This document shows, piece after piece, positions 1 to 6,174 of a stretch of DNA of 6,370 nt. Under the pieces are notes generated by a model. That model was not told the origin of the DNA, ran no database searches, and was given only the letters and a program-made list of their open reading frames with translations. Numbering within the stretch: position 1 is the first letter of the stretch; each line of letters begins with the position of its first letter. Origin of the DNA: Bacteroidota bacterium (GTDB lineage Bacteria; Bacteroidota; Bacteroidia; Flavobacteriales_F; PHOS-HE28); NCBI GenBank assembly GCA_023428865.1, contig JAEYWT010000371.1, positions 1 through 6,370 of the forward strand, read 5' to 3'. The position numbers and the translations under genes were made by a program.

Positions 1-512
1 AGGAGGAACGGAACAGCGTTGAACTGGACATTGCCGATATAGAAGGGCACATTCCCATTGGCTATGGAACCAAAGGCTGGTTCCGAGACCACCAGATCAC
101 CATTGTGCCACATGCTCAGCTCCACGCCATCATACACCAAGGCCAAATGCTGCCAAGTGGAAAGGCTCAACCCTCCGTAGGTGATGGTGAATTCGGAACC
201 GTCGCTGTTCTGGAAACGCCCTTCCACCGTGGAGGCAGGTGATATCTGAAGCAGGTAGAAGGCCGCATCGAGCTCGTTCCGGATGCCGGCGAAGCCATCA
301 AAATCCGGATAGGCCGGAGCTGTGTTGGTAGGATAGACCCAACAGCTAAGCGTGTAACCCGTTGCACCAACGAACACTGCGGAACCGTTGGTGATGACCA
401 CTTGGTCGTTGATGCCATCCAGATCGAGGCTGGCGGTGTTCTGTGCACTGGTCTTGCCTATTAGAGCGAAGGCCGTGGCGAAGAGAAGCGTTCTGGTGGA
501 GAGATTCTTCAT
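1..512 (-). CDS. Secreted LamG/concanavalin A-like domain protein (N-terminal part, runs off left edge)
   Basis: An open frame runs from ATG at 512 to the window edge, giving 170 residues with no stop. Residues 1-23 look like a Sec signal peptide: basic MKNLSTR, a hydrophobic stretch, then a TSA site with likely cleavage before Q24. The mature part resembles a LamG (Laminin_G_3-like) beta-sandwich: SLDLDGINDQVVI at 28-40 matches the family opening, YTLSCWVYPT at 53-62 the 'sWv.p' strand, and TWQHLALVYDG at 119-129 followed by LSMWHNGDLV the 'W.hvA.vydg...lyvNG' strand pair. Such proteins are exported and often bind carbohydrate or act as adhesins; in Bacteroidota many carry a type IX secretion C-terminal domain, which would lie outside this window. 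The start fits because the signal peptide begins exactly there. The gene diverges from etfB. The specific ligand is unknown. Confidence 0.82.
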   Translation of the reverse strand, partial: MKNLSTRTLLFATAFALIGKTSAQNTASLDLDGINDQVVITNGSAVFVGATGYTLSCWVYPTNTAPAYPDFDGFAGIRNELDAAFYLLQISPASTVEGRFQNSDGSEFTITYGGLSLSTWQHLALVYDGVELSMWHNGDLVVSEPAFGSIANGNVPFYIGNVQFNAVPFL

Positions 513-555
513 GCAGCGGGATCACATGGTTGGTGGTTGGGGCAGATGCCCACAG

Positions 556-582
556 CCAAGATAAGCGATCAGGCTTGGCCAA
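556..582 (-). promoter_or_regulatory. Candidate Bacteroidota-type promoter for the LamG gene
   Basis: Read on the minus strand, TTG (582-580) is followed after 16 bases by TATCTTGG (563-556). This is one mismatch from the Bacteroidota -7 consensus TAnnTTTG, with a -33 TTG at slightly short spacing. It lies 44 bp upstream of the LamG start, which would give a short leader. The -33 triplet sits in the perfect palindrome TTGGCCAA (575-582). This is a consensus match only, and such short motifs occur often by chance. Confidence 0.3.
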
Positions 583-597
583 TGGTGCCTAATTTCG
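575..597 (+). promoter_or_regulatory. Weak candidate promoter for etfB
   Basis: TTG at 575-577 and TAATTTCG at 590-597 (one mismatch to TAnnTTTG) lie upstream of etfB. The 12-bp spacing is clearly shorter than the usual 17-23, so this is weak. If real, it would share the TTGGCCAA palindrome with the opposite promoter, and its -7 element would overlap the first arm of the etfB leader hairpin. Confidence 0.17.
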
Positions 598-624
598 CCG
601 CCCCGTACGGCGAACCACTTCGCC
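594..624 (+). promoter_or_regulatory. Three alternating complementary arms in the etfB upstream region
   Basis: Arm A TTCGCCG (594-600), arm B CGGCGAA (608-614) and arm C TTCGCC (619-624) are all perfect. B can pair with A (7 bp, 7-base loop CCCCGTA) or with C (6 bp, 4-base loop CCAC), so the two hairpins exclude each other. This layout is typical of leader switches and also of clustered operator half-sites. No U tract follows either hairpin, so neither is a classical terminator. It lies 24-54 bp before the etfB start codon. The symmetry is seen; the function is not known. Confidence 0.5.
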
Positions 625-628
625 CCGC

Positions 629-638
629 GGAACGTTCC
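629..638. promoter_or_regulatory. Perfect 10-bp palindrome GGAACGTTCC before etfB
   Basis: GGAACGTTCC is its own reverse complement and ends 9 bp before the etfB ATG at 648. It could be a dimeric regulator site. As RNA it would have almost no loop, so DNA binding is the likelier reading. A palindrome of this length can also arise by chance. Confidence 0.3.
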
Positions 639-647
639 TACCGAAGC

Positions 648-1391
648 ATGAAGATCCTCGTACTCCTGAGCCAAGTGCCCGATACCACGGCACGCATCGC
701 CTTCACCAACGGCAATACCCAATTCGATGCCACGGGTGTCACCTTCATCGTGAACCCTTACGACGAGTGGTACGCGCTGGTGCGTGCGCTTGAGCTGAAG
801 GAAGCCGCCGGTGCAGGCAGTGTTACCACTATCACCGTGGGCGGTGCCGATACCGAAGCCACCATTCGCAAGGGACTGGCCATTGGTGCCGATGAAGCCG
901 TTCGCGTGGATGCACAACCCACCGAAGCGCTGCAAGTGGCCGAGCAGGTAGCCGCTTACGCAAAAGACAAAGGCTTCGACCTGATCATCGCCGGTAAGGA
1001 GACCATCGACCATAATGGTGGCCAGGTGGGTGGCATGGTGGCCGAACTATTGGACCTTCCGTACATCGCTCTGGCCAGCAAACTGGATGTAGCTGCGGGT
1101 AAGGCGACCATCGAACGCGATGTGCCCGGTGGTGTAGAAGTGCTGGAGGCTTCCCTCCCACTCGTTCTCAGCGCAGCGAAAGGCATGGCCGAGCAGCGCA
1201 TCCCGAACATGCGTGGGATCATGGCGGCCCGCACCAAACCGTTGACGGTGGTGCCCGCAGCAACGACGGACAACGTGGCCGCCACGGCTTCGTTCGAGCT
1301 ACCACCAGCCAAAGGCGCAGTGAAGATGATCCCTGCGGACGAGGCCGGGAAGTTGATCGAGTTGTTGCATTCCGAAGCCAAAGTCATTTGA
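648..1391 (+). CDS. etfB: Electron transfer flavoprotein subunit beta
   Basis: EtfB pairs 1:1 with EtfA in the cytoplasm. The heterodimer accepts electrons from acyl-CoA and other dehydrogenases and normally passes them to ETF:quinone oxidoreductase; the beta subunit binds AMP. The product is 247 aa, the usual family length. It begins MKILVLLSQVPDTTARI; INPxDE-type NPYDEW lies at 36-41, GGADTEATIRKGLAIGADEAVRV at 65-87 spans the family core, AGKETIDHNGGQVGG at 115-129 is the nucleotide-site loop, and RIPNMRGIMAARTKPL at 184-199 is the conserved segment near the dehydrogenase recognition loop. LHSEAKVI is the typical Bacteroidota C-terminus. An in-frame ATG at 537 would add 37 residues unlike any ETF, so 648 is preferred. 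There is no clear Shine-Dalgarno site. It leads an etfB-etfA-nuclease gene set. Group and bifurcating or non-bifurcating type cannot be set from sequence by eye. Confidence 0.97.
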   Translation: MKILVLLSQVPDTTARIAFTNGNTQFDATGVTFIVNPYDEWYALVRALELKEAAGAGSVTTITVGGADTEATIRKGLAIGADEAVRVDAQPTEALQVAEQVAAYAKDKGFDLIIAGKETIDHNGGQVGGMVAELLDLPYIALASKLDVAAGKATIERDVPGGVEVLEASLPLVLSAAKGMAEQRIPNMRGIMAARTKPLTVVPAATTDNVAATASFELPPAKGAVKMIPADEAGKLIELLHSEAKVI

Positions 1392-1399
1392 TGAATTTC

Positions 1400-1476
1400 C
1401 AGTTGTCAGTTCGCAGTTGTCGGTTGTCAGGCAAGCACGCGACGGCAACAGCCTGACAATTGCGAACTGACAACTG
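1400..1476. repeat. Long imperfect palindrome between etfB and etfA (GTTGTC-type hairpin element, copy 1)
   Basis: The left arm 1400-1432 and right arm 1451-1476 are reverse complements around an 18-base loop. The outer 16 positions (CAGTTGTCAGTTCGCA) pair perfectly and the inner 10 pair with one G:T. The left arm carries 7 extra bases because GTTGTC is tandemly duplicated at 1416-1421 and 1423-1428. It starts 8 bp after the etfB stop and ends 62 bp before etfA. No T tract follows, so a simple intrinsic terminator is not supported. A related copy lies after etfA. It may be a dispersed intergenic repeat that stabilises or attenuates mRNA; that is inference. Confidence 0.85.
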
Positions 1477-1538
1477 CCCCAACCCCAACAGACCTCATTG
1501 ATCTTCCGGCCATCGCGCCAAACCGAAATAGACCCAGC

Positions 1539-2477
1539 ATGAGCGTTCTAGTTTTCATCGACACCCGCGGCGAAAAGCTGCCGAAAGCGGCCCAAGAAGC
1601 CGTGACTTATGCCAGCAAACTCGCCGGCAAACCCGTTACCGCTGTCACCTTCGGTGGTGCCAGCGGACTGGAGAGCCTCGGTGCACAAGGTGCTGCGAAG
1701 GTGATCGTGGCACGCGGCGTTACGGCCGTAGATGGCCAACAGCTGACCAAATTGGTGACCGACGTGGCCGCCAAGGAAGGCGCCAACACCATCGTCTTCG
1801 TGCATGACGGAACCGGCAAGACCGTGGCACCACGTGTTGCTGCGAAGCTGAAAGCCGGTCACGTGGCCGGTGCGCTCGGTCTACCCGAAGGCGACAAGTT
1901 CAAGCGCAACGTGTTCAGCGGAAAGGCACAGGCTTGGCTGCAAGTCACCAGCGCTAACAAGGTGATCAGCCTGATGCCGAACTCCATTCCCGTGGGTAAG
2001 GATGGCGGCACGGCGACGGTTGAAGAATACAGCGGCGACCTCGGCCCGGCTCGCATCACCGTGAAGGAGATGCGCAAGGCCGGTGCTGGTGTGCCTTTGC
2101 CCGAAGCAGAACTCGTGGTGAGCGCTGGGCGTGGCATGAAAGGACCCGAGAACTGGGGCTTGGTGGAAGAACTGGCGAAAGAGCTCGGTGCCGCTACGGC
2201 CTGCAGCCGCCCGGTGGCCGACATGCATTGGCGTCCGCACCACGAGCACGTGGGCCAGACCGGCGTGGCCATCCGCCCGAACCTGTACATCGCCATCGGT
2301 ATCAGCGGTGCCATCCAGCACCTCGCCGGCGTGAACCAGAGCAAGGTGATCTGCGTGATCAACAATGATCCCGAAGCACCGTTCTTCAAGGCGGCCGACT
2401 ACGGTATCGTGGGCGATGCGTTCCAGATCCTTCCCAAGTTGGTGGAAGCGGCGAAGAAGCTGAACGCGGAGCGGTAG
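1539..2477 (+). CDS. etfA: Electron transfer flavoprotein subunit alpha
   Basis: EtfA holds the redox-active FAD of the ETF heterodimer and works with EtfB in the cytoplasm. The product is 312 aa, normal for the family. Residues 1 to about 185 form the alpha/beta N-terminal domain (MSVLVFIDTRG start). The C-terminal FAD domain covers about 190-308: SAGRGM at 195-200 with R198, SRPVADMHWRPHHEHVGQTG at 223-242 with the FAD-contacting S223, R224 and Q240-T-G, and the ETF-alpha signature from L249 to D277 (LYIAIGISGAIQH, then VINND). FFKAADYGIVGD at 282-293 is also typical. All expected cofactor motifs are intact. It lies 147 bp after etfB; that gap holds a strong hairpin element, which is unusual for two subunits needed in equal amounts. 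No clear Shine-Dalgarno site precedes the ATG. Confidence 0.97.
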   Translation: MSVLVFIDTRGEKLPKAAQEAVTYASKLAGKPVTAVTFGGASGLESLGAQGAAKVIVARGVTAVDGQQLTKLVTDVAAKEGANTIVFVHDGTGKTVAPRVAAKLKAGHVAGALGLPEGDKFKRNVFSGKAQAWLQVTSANKVISLMPNSIPVGKDGGTATVEEYSGDLGPARITVKEMRKAGAGVPLPEAELVVSAGRGMKGPENWGLVEELAKELGAATACSRPVADMHWRPHHEHVGQTGVAIRPNLYIAIGISGAIQHLAGVNQSKVICVINNDPEAPFFKAADYGIVGDAFQILPKLVEAAKKLNAER

Positions 2478-2481
2478 AAAT

Positions 2482-2573
2482 CAGTTCGTTGTTGGGAGTT
2501 GTCAGACAGTTGGGCGCAGCCCACTGGCTGGTTTCCATCATCAAGGAGCCTGACAACTTAGAACTCGCAACTG
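2482..2573. repeat. Second copy of the GTTGTC-type hairpin element, after etfA
   Basis: The right arm 2548-2573 matches the right arm of the 1451-1476 element at 21 of 26 positions, including the shared start GCCTGACAA. The left arm 2482-2507 matches 1407-1432 at 20 of 26 and pairs with its own right arm at 18 of 26, with AGTTGTCAG (2497-2505) facing CTGACAACT (2550-2558). It begins 4 bp after the etfA stop. The arms are more diverged than in copy 1 and the loop is about 40 bases. These are hand alignments. Confidence 0.7.
2507..2526. repeat. Small hairpin nested in the loop of the second element
   Basis: CAGT (2507-2510) and GGGC (2512-2515) pair with GCCC (2519-2522) and ACTG (2523-2526), with T2511 bulged and loop GCA. 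This gives an 8-bp GC-rich stem inside the larger inverted repeat. No T run follows. Copy 1 has no equivalent inner hairpin. Confidence 0.5.
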
Positions 2574-2604
2574 CGCCCTATCTTCACGGCCCCGTTAAGC
2601 ACGT

Positions 2605-3192
2605 ATGGACAAGGTCGAGCTACGCTTCCTACGCATCACGTACAGTCACACCCACGCAGGTGCTTATGCGCTGATCCTGTCGGAAGTGGTAGGTGACCGC
2701 CGTTTGCCCATCATCATCGGAGGTGTTGAGGCCCAGGCCATTGCCATTCAGGTGGAGAACATCAAGCCCGCCCGGCCGCTTACCCACGACCTCTTCAAGA
2801 ACCTGGCCGACACCCTTGGTATCAACCTGAAGGAGGTGATCATCAACGACCTGGTGGAAGGGATCTTCCATGCCAAGCTCGTGTTGGATCAGGATGGCAA
2901 GGAAGTGGAGATCGATGCACGTAGCAGCGATGCCATTGCCTTGGCCCTCCGGTTCGATTGCCCCATCTTCACGTACGAGTTCATCTTAAGCGCCGCTGGC
3001 CTGAAGGTGGAGGAAGGCGAAGAGAGCGACGCGGAAGTGGAAGAAAGCAAAGGCAAGGGAGAAAAGAAGTCTGCCGGTTCCATGACCGTGGAAGAACTAC
3101 GGTCGAAGCTGGAAGAAGCCTTGGATAACGAGGACTACGAGCGTGCTTCCAAGATCCGCGACGAGCTGAAGAAGCGCGAAGGGACGAATTGA
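2605..3192 (+). CDS. Bifunctional nuclease (DUF151) family protein with C-terminal UVR motif
   Basis: The product is 195 aa. Residues 1 to about 133 match the bifunctional nuclease domain (DUF151, PF02577): YALILSEVVGDRRLPIIIGGVEAQAIAI at 21-48, RPLTHDLFKNLADTLGI at 57-73, and IDARSSDAIALALRFDCPIFT at 103-123. The founding plant and archaeal members were reported to cut RNA and single-stranded DNA; the role in Bacteroidota is unclear. An acidic-lysine linker (about 134-158, EEGEESDAEVEESKGKGEKK) leads to a UVR motif at about 162-191 (VEELRSKLEEALDNEDYERA, then SKIRDELKK), the short helical hairpin used by UvrB/UvrC and Clp adaptors for protein contacts. No membrane segment or signal peptide is visible. 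It lies 127 bp after etfA in the same direction, so it may be co-transcribed, although the hairpin element intervenes. Enzyme activity is inferred from family only. Confidence 0.92.
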   Translation: MDKVELRFLRITYSHTHAGAYALILSEVVGDRRLPIIIGGVEAQAIAIQVENIKPARPLTHDLFKNLADTLGINLKEVIINDLVEGIFHAKLVLDQDGKEVEIDARSSDAIALALRFDCPIFTYEFILSAAGLKVEEGEESDAEVEESKGKGEKKSAGSMTVEELRSKLEEALDNEDYERASKIRDELKKREGTN

Positions 3193-3203
3193 GCAAGGCT
3201 CAA
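3189..3203. other. Hairpin over the nuclease-gene stop codon
   Basis: TTGAGC (3189-3194) and GCTCAA (3198-3203) form a perfect 6-bp stem with loop AAG that includes the TGA stop at 3190-3192. It sits at the convergent junction with the permease gene. No T tract follows on the plus strand, so its use as a terminator is uncertain. Confidence 0.35.
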
Positions 3204-3234
3204 GGTTCAAGCGGGCAAGAGCCAAGACTCAAGT
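3193..3234. repeat. CAAG-rich intergenic repeat in the convergent junction
   Basis: The stretch contains CAAG five times (GCAAG, CTCAAG, TTCAAG, GGCAAG, GCCAAG and CTCAAG contexts), spaced mostly 7 bases apart, so it reads as a degenerate short tandem repeat. It differs from the GTTGTC-type elements after the two etf genes. It fills the first half of the 81-bp gap between the convergent genes. Function unknown; low-complexity intergenic repeats of this sort occur in Bacteroidota genomes, from general recollection. Confidence 0.45.
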
Positions 3235-3273
3235 CACAGAACCCGGTTCAGAAGAAGCTCTCCTAGGTACTCC

Positions 3274-4680
3274 CTATTGCGTGGCTTTCGCGCGCATGGT
3301 GACAAAGTAGACCACCGCGCCGAGACCTACGATCACCAAGCTGCCGATGGTGAAAGTGGGTTTGAAGATGAGCAGGTTGAGGCAGAAGGCCAGGGCGCAG
3401 ACGATGTACAAGGCCGGGATCCAAGGGTAACCGACGGCTTTGTAGGGCCGTGCCGCATCGGGTTCGCGCTTGCGCAGGATGAAGATGCCGATAATGGTGA
3501 CGATGTAGAAGAGCAGCGAGGCGAAGGTGGCGTAATCCAGCAGGTCGCCGTAGGTGCCGCTGAAGCAGAGCAAGCAGGCCCACACACACTGCACCCACAT
3601 GGCCCATTGTGGCACACCACGCTTGCTCAACTCGCCCGCCTGCTTGAAGAACAAGCCTTCCTTGGCCATGGCGTAGTACATGCGTGGCCCTACCAGTACG
3701 TACCCGTTGATGCAGCCAAACGTGCTGATCATGATCAGAATGGCCATGACCGCAACGGCCGATGGACCCATGATCACCTGCGCAGCAGCAGTGCCGACAC
3801 GATCGGCTTCGGCGGTCATGATGCCTTCGCTCGGCAACAAGGCGAGGTAGGTGATGTTGGCCAACACGTAGAGACCGGTGACCATGAAAGTGCCCAAGGC
3901 CAGGCTGCGCGGGATGTTGCGTTGCGGCTCCTTCACTTCACCGGCAATGAAGGTGATGCTGTTCCACCCATCGCTGCTGAAGAGCGAACCCACCATGGCC
4001 ACACCCAGCACGCTGAGCAATGCCACACCGGTGAGCGGCGTGATGACACCATCACTTCCTGTGGTGGCAGCGGCCCAGCCTGTGCTGAAATTTGTGGTGA
4101 GCACATCGGTGCCCAAGCCCACAGCAAGACCAACAACGATCAACGCCAAAACCGCCACGATCTTGGCCGTGGTGAAGATAGTGGTGAGCGTTTTGCTGCT
4201 GTGTACACCCCTCGTATTGAAGAGCGAGAGCAGGATGATGGTGGAGACCGCGTAGACCTGGGCAGCGCTCACCTTTACGAAACCGAGATCCACCAGGATG
4301 TTGTCTGGCGAAAGGGCCGGAAAAAAGACCGCGCTGAACTTGGCAAAGGCCACAGCAACGGCTGCGATGATCCCGGAGGTGATCACGGTGAAGGCTGTCC
4401 ACCCGTACAGGAAGGCGGTGAGTTTGCCGTAGGCACGTTGTAGGTAGACGAACTGGCCGCCGGCCTTGGGCATCATGCCGGCGAGTTCACCATAGCTGAG
4501 TGCCGCCAACACCGTAAGTACGCCAGCCACGACCCACGCCACCAGCATCCACGCGGGTGATCCAAGGTCGCGCAGCATGCCCGCGCTCACGATGAAGATG
4601 CCCGAGCCGATCATGGAACCGGCCACGAGCATGGTGGCATCCCACAGACCGAGGGAGCGGTGGAAGTGGCCTTCGCTCAT
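3274..4680 (-). CDS. APC-superfamily amino acid permease, LAT/SteT-like
   Basis: An inner-membrane amino acid transporter or exchanger of 468 aa with about 12 predicted helices. TM1 (about 13-34) contains the unwound substrate-site motif GSMIGSGIF at 21-29. TM6 (about 217-240) ends in SSDGWN at 235-240, followed by the loop GEVKEPQRNIPRSL at 247-260; both resemble L-type transporters such as B. subtilis SteT, a Ser/Thr exchanger. TM8 and the following loop contain GPRMYYAMAKEGLFF at 331-345. The C-terminus has RKREPDAARPYK before TM11. The length is normal and no frameshift is seen. The start at 4680 leaves the usual 12-residue tail before TM1. It is 6 bp downstream of the other permease, so the two are almost certainly one transcript and may be translationally coupled. 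The substrate cannot be read from sequence; neutral amino acids are the best guess. Confidence 0.92.
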   Translation of the reverse strand: MSEGHFHRSLGLWDATMLVAGSMIGSGIFIVSAGMLRDLGSPAWMLVAWVVAGVLTVLAALSYGELAGMMPKAGGQFVYLQRAYGKLTAFLYGWTAFTVITSGIIAAVAVAFAKFSAVFFPALSPDNILVDLGFVKVSAAQVYAVSTIILLSLFNTRGVHSSKTLTTIFTTAKIVAVLALIVVGLAVGLGTDVLTTNFSTGWAAATTGSDGVITPLTGVALLSVLGVAMVGSLFSSDGWNSITFIAGEVKEPQRNIPRSLALGTFMVTGLYVLANITYLALLPSEGIMTAEADRVGTAAAQVIMGPSAVAVMAILIMISTFGCINGYVLVGPRMYYAMAKEGLFFKQAGELSKRGVPQWAMWVQCVWACLLCFSGTYGDLLDYATFASLLFYIVTIIGIFILRKREPDAARPYKAVGYPWIPALYIVCALAFCLNLLIFKPTFTIGSLVIVGLGAVVYFVTMRAKATQ

Positions 4681-4686
4681 GGCGAT

Positions 4687-6174
4687 CTACTCGGGCTTGT
4701 TCAGCTTGCTATGGCTACGACTGTAACCGAAGTAGATGATGAAGCCGAGGGCCAGCCAGACACCCAAGCGGATCCAGTTCTCCTTGCCAAGCCCAAAGAT
4801 CATGGCACCACAGGCGATGATACCTAAGATGGGCAACAAAGGCACCATCGGGGTCTTGAACTGACGTGGCAGGTCGGGCTGTGTTCTGCGTAGGATGATC
4901 ACTGCGGCGCACACCAGCATGAAGGCGAACAAGGTGCCGATACTCGTCATGTGACCAACCACATCGCCGGGCACGAACGCTGCGAACAAGGCCACCAACA
5001 CGAGAATGACGAGGTTGCCCTTGTACGGCGTCTTGTATTTCGGATGTACTTCGGAGAACACCTTCGGCAACAGACCATCGCGGCTCATGGAATAGAACAC
5101 ACGGCTCTGGCCGAGCAACATCACCAGGATCACCGAAGAGAAACCGGCGAGGATGGCCACCGTGACCGACTTGCTCAGCCAACCGTAGCCCGGCATGGCT
5201 TCTTGTATCGCCGCCACAACGGATGCTTCGCCTCCCTTGGTGGGATCACGGAAGAAATCAACCGGCACCAGACCGGTGAGCACATGCGCGAAGAGCACAT
5301 AGAGCAGGGTACATACAAGCAGTGAACCGAGAATGCCGATGGGCATAGTGCGTTTGGGATCCTTTGCTTCCTGCGCGGCAGTGCTAACCGCATCGAAACC
5401 GATGAAGGCGAAGAAGACCGTGCCTGCTGCGCCGAGGATGCCGAGCCAGCCGCCATAGTTGTGCGTGATGCCTTGGTGATCCACATACTGCGTGGCTTCG
5501 GGAATGTAGATCGCATGATTGGCGGGGTTGATGAAGCTCCAGCCCAGCGCGATGATCAACACCACGATCGCCACTTTCACGATCACGATCAAGTTGTTCA
5601 CGAAGGCGGACTCCTGGATACCCCGGATCAACAGCAGGCTGATGGCCGTTACAATGAAGAGCGCTGGGAGGTTGATGATGCCGCTGACCCCATCTACAGA
5701 AGTCTGGAATGGCGAATGACACCATTGGTACGGTATGGGTGATAGATGCATCACCTCCACCAAGAAATTATTGAGGTATTCGCTCCAGGCGATGCCCACC
5801 GTAGCGGCACCTACCGCATACTCCAACACCAGATCCCACCCGATGATCCACGCGAGCAGCTCGCCCATGGTGGCATACGTGTAGGTGTAGGCACTGCCCG
5901 AAATGGGAATGGACGACGACAGTTCAGCATAACACAAACCAGCCAGAGCACAACCGAAGGCCGCGATCAAGAAGCCGATGGTGACGGCCGGCCCCGCATT
6001 CTGTGCAGCGGCTGCGGCCGTGCGTACAAAGAGGCCCGCACCGATGATGGCTCCGATGCCGAGCGCCACCAAGGACCACGAGGTCAGCGTACGCTTCAAG
6101 GTATGCCCGCCCTCGGCGGAGCCACTGGCCAGGATCTGGTCCAGCGGTTTGATCTGAAAGAGCTTGTTCGCCAT
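4687..6174 (-). CDS. APC-superfamily amino acid permease, cationic amino acid transporter (CAT)-like
   Basis: An inner-membrane amino acid transporter of 495 aa with about 12 helices, first gene of the minus-strand permease pair. The cytosolic N-terminus reads KPLDQILASG and HTLKRTL, typical of bacterial CAT proteins. TM1 has GIGAIIGAGLFV at 39-50. TM6 and its loop read FFAFIGFDAVSTAAQEAKDP at 254-273, a CAT hallmark, and TM8 is followed by GQSRVFYSMSRDGLLPKVF at 355-373, another hallmark shared with GkApcT and B. subtilis YfnA. R429-RTQPDLPRQFKTP before TM11 is also characteristic. Despite the family name, bacterial members carry varied amino acids, often alanine or other neutral ones, so the substrate is open. 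The start at 6174 gives the expected 30-residue tail, and the start codon touches an inverted-repeat arm (6174-6226) that could affect translation. Intact, no frameshift. Confidence 0.93.
   Translation of the reverse strand: MANKLFQIKPLDQILASGSAEGGHTLKRTLTSWSLVALGIGAIIGAGLFVRTAAAAAQNAGPAVTIGFLIAAFGCALAGLCYAELSSSIPISGSAYTYTYATMGELLAWIIGWDLVLEYAVGAATVGIAWSEYLNNFLVEVMHLSPIPYQWCHSPFQTSVDGVSGIINLPALFIVTAISLLLIRGIQESAFVNNLIVIVKVAIVVLIIALGWSFINPANHAIYIPEATQYVDHQGITHNYGGWLGILGAAGTVFFAFIGFDAVSTAAQEAKDPKRTMPIGILGSLLVCTLLYVLFAHVLTGLVPVDFFRDPTKGGEASVVAAIQEAMPGYGWLSKSVTVAILAGFSSVILVMLLGQSRVFYSMSRDGLLPKVFSEVHPKYKTPYKGNLVILVLVALFAAFVPGDVVGHMTSIGTLFAFMLVCAAVIILRRTQPDLPRQFKTPMVPLLPILGIIACGAMIFGLGKENWIRLGVWLALGFIIYFGYSRSHSKLNKPE

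Noticed and set aside
167..582. Minus-strand frames in the left region other than the one starting at 512
   Set aside because: Only the frame from 512 gives a signal peptide and LamG motifs and stays open to the edge; the others are out-of-frame shadows.
537..647. Upstream in-frame ATG extension of etfB
   Set aside because: The added 37 residues do not resemble ETF; family proteins begin at MKILV, and the region is filled with dyad elements.
522..1013. Minus-strand open frame over the etfB start
   Set aside because: It is antisense to the conserved etfB coding region and has no recognisable domain.
1391..1456. 21-codon frame whose ATG overlaps the etfB stop
   Set aside because: It simply reads through the left arm of the hairpin repeat; no ribosome site and no homology.
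1400..1480. Intrinsic terminator between etfB and etfA
   Set aside because: The stem is strong but is followed by CCCCAACCCC rather than a T run, and etfA is needed with etfB.
1859..2389. Minus-strand open frames opposite etfA
   Set aside because: Antisense to intact etfA with a clear ETF-alpha signature; the antisense proteins show no family features.
1400..2573. CRISPR-like array from repeated GTTGTC/GACAAC units
   Set aside because: Units are 7 bases or arranged as inverted arms, with no regular spacers and no cas genes.
2489..2674. 61-codon plus frame between etfA and the nuclease gene
   Set aside because: It is made of the hairpin repeat and then overlaps the nuclease gene out of frame.
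3277..4443. 388-codon plus-strand open frame opposite the LAT-like permease
   Set aside because: The minus strand encodes a complete permease with family motifs throughout; the plus frame is polar, His/Gly/Asp-rich and matches nothing known, as expected for an antisense frame in GC-rich coding DNA.
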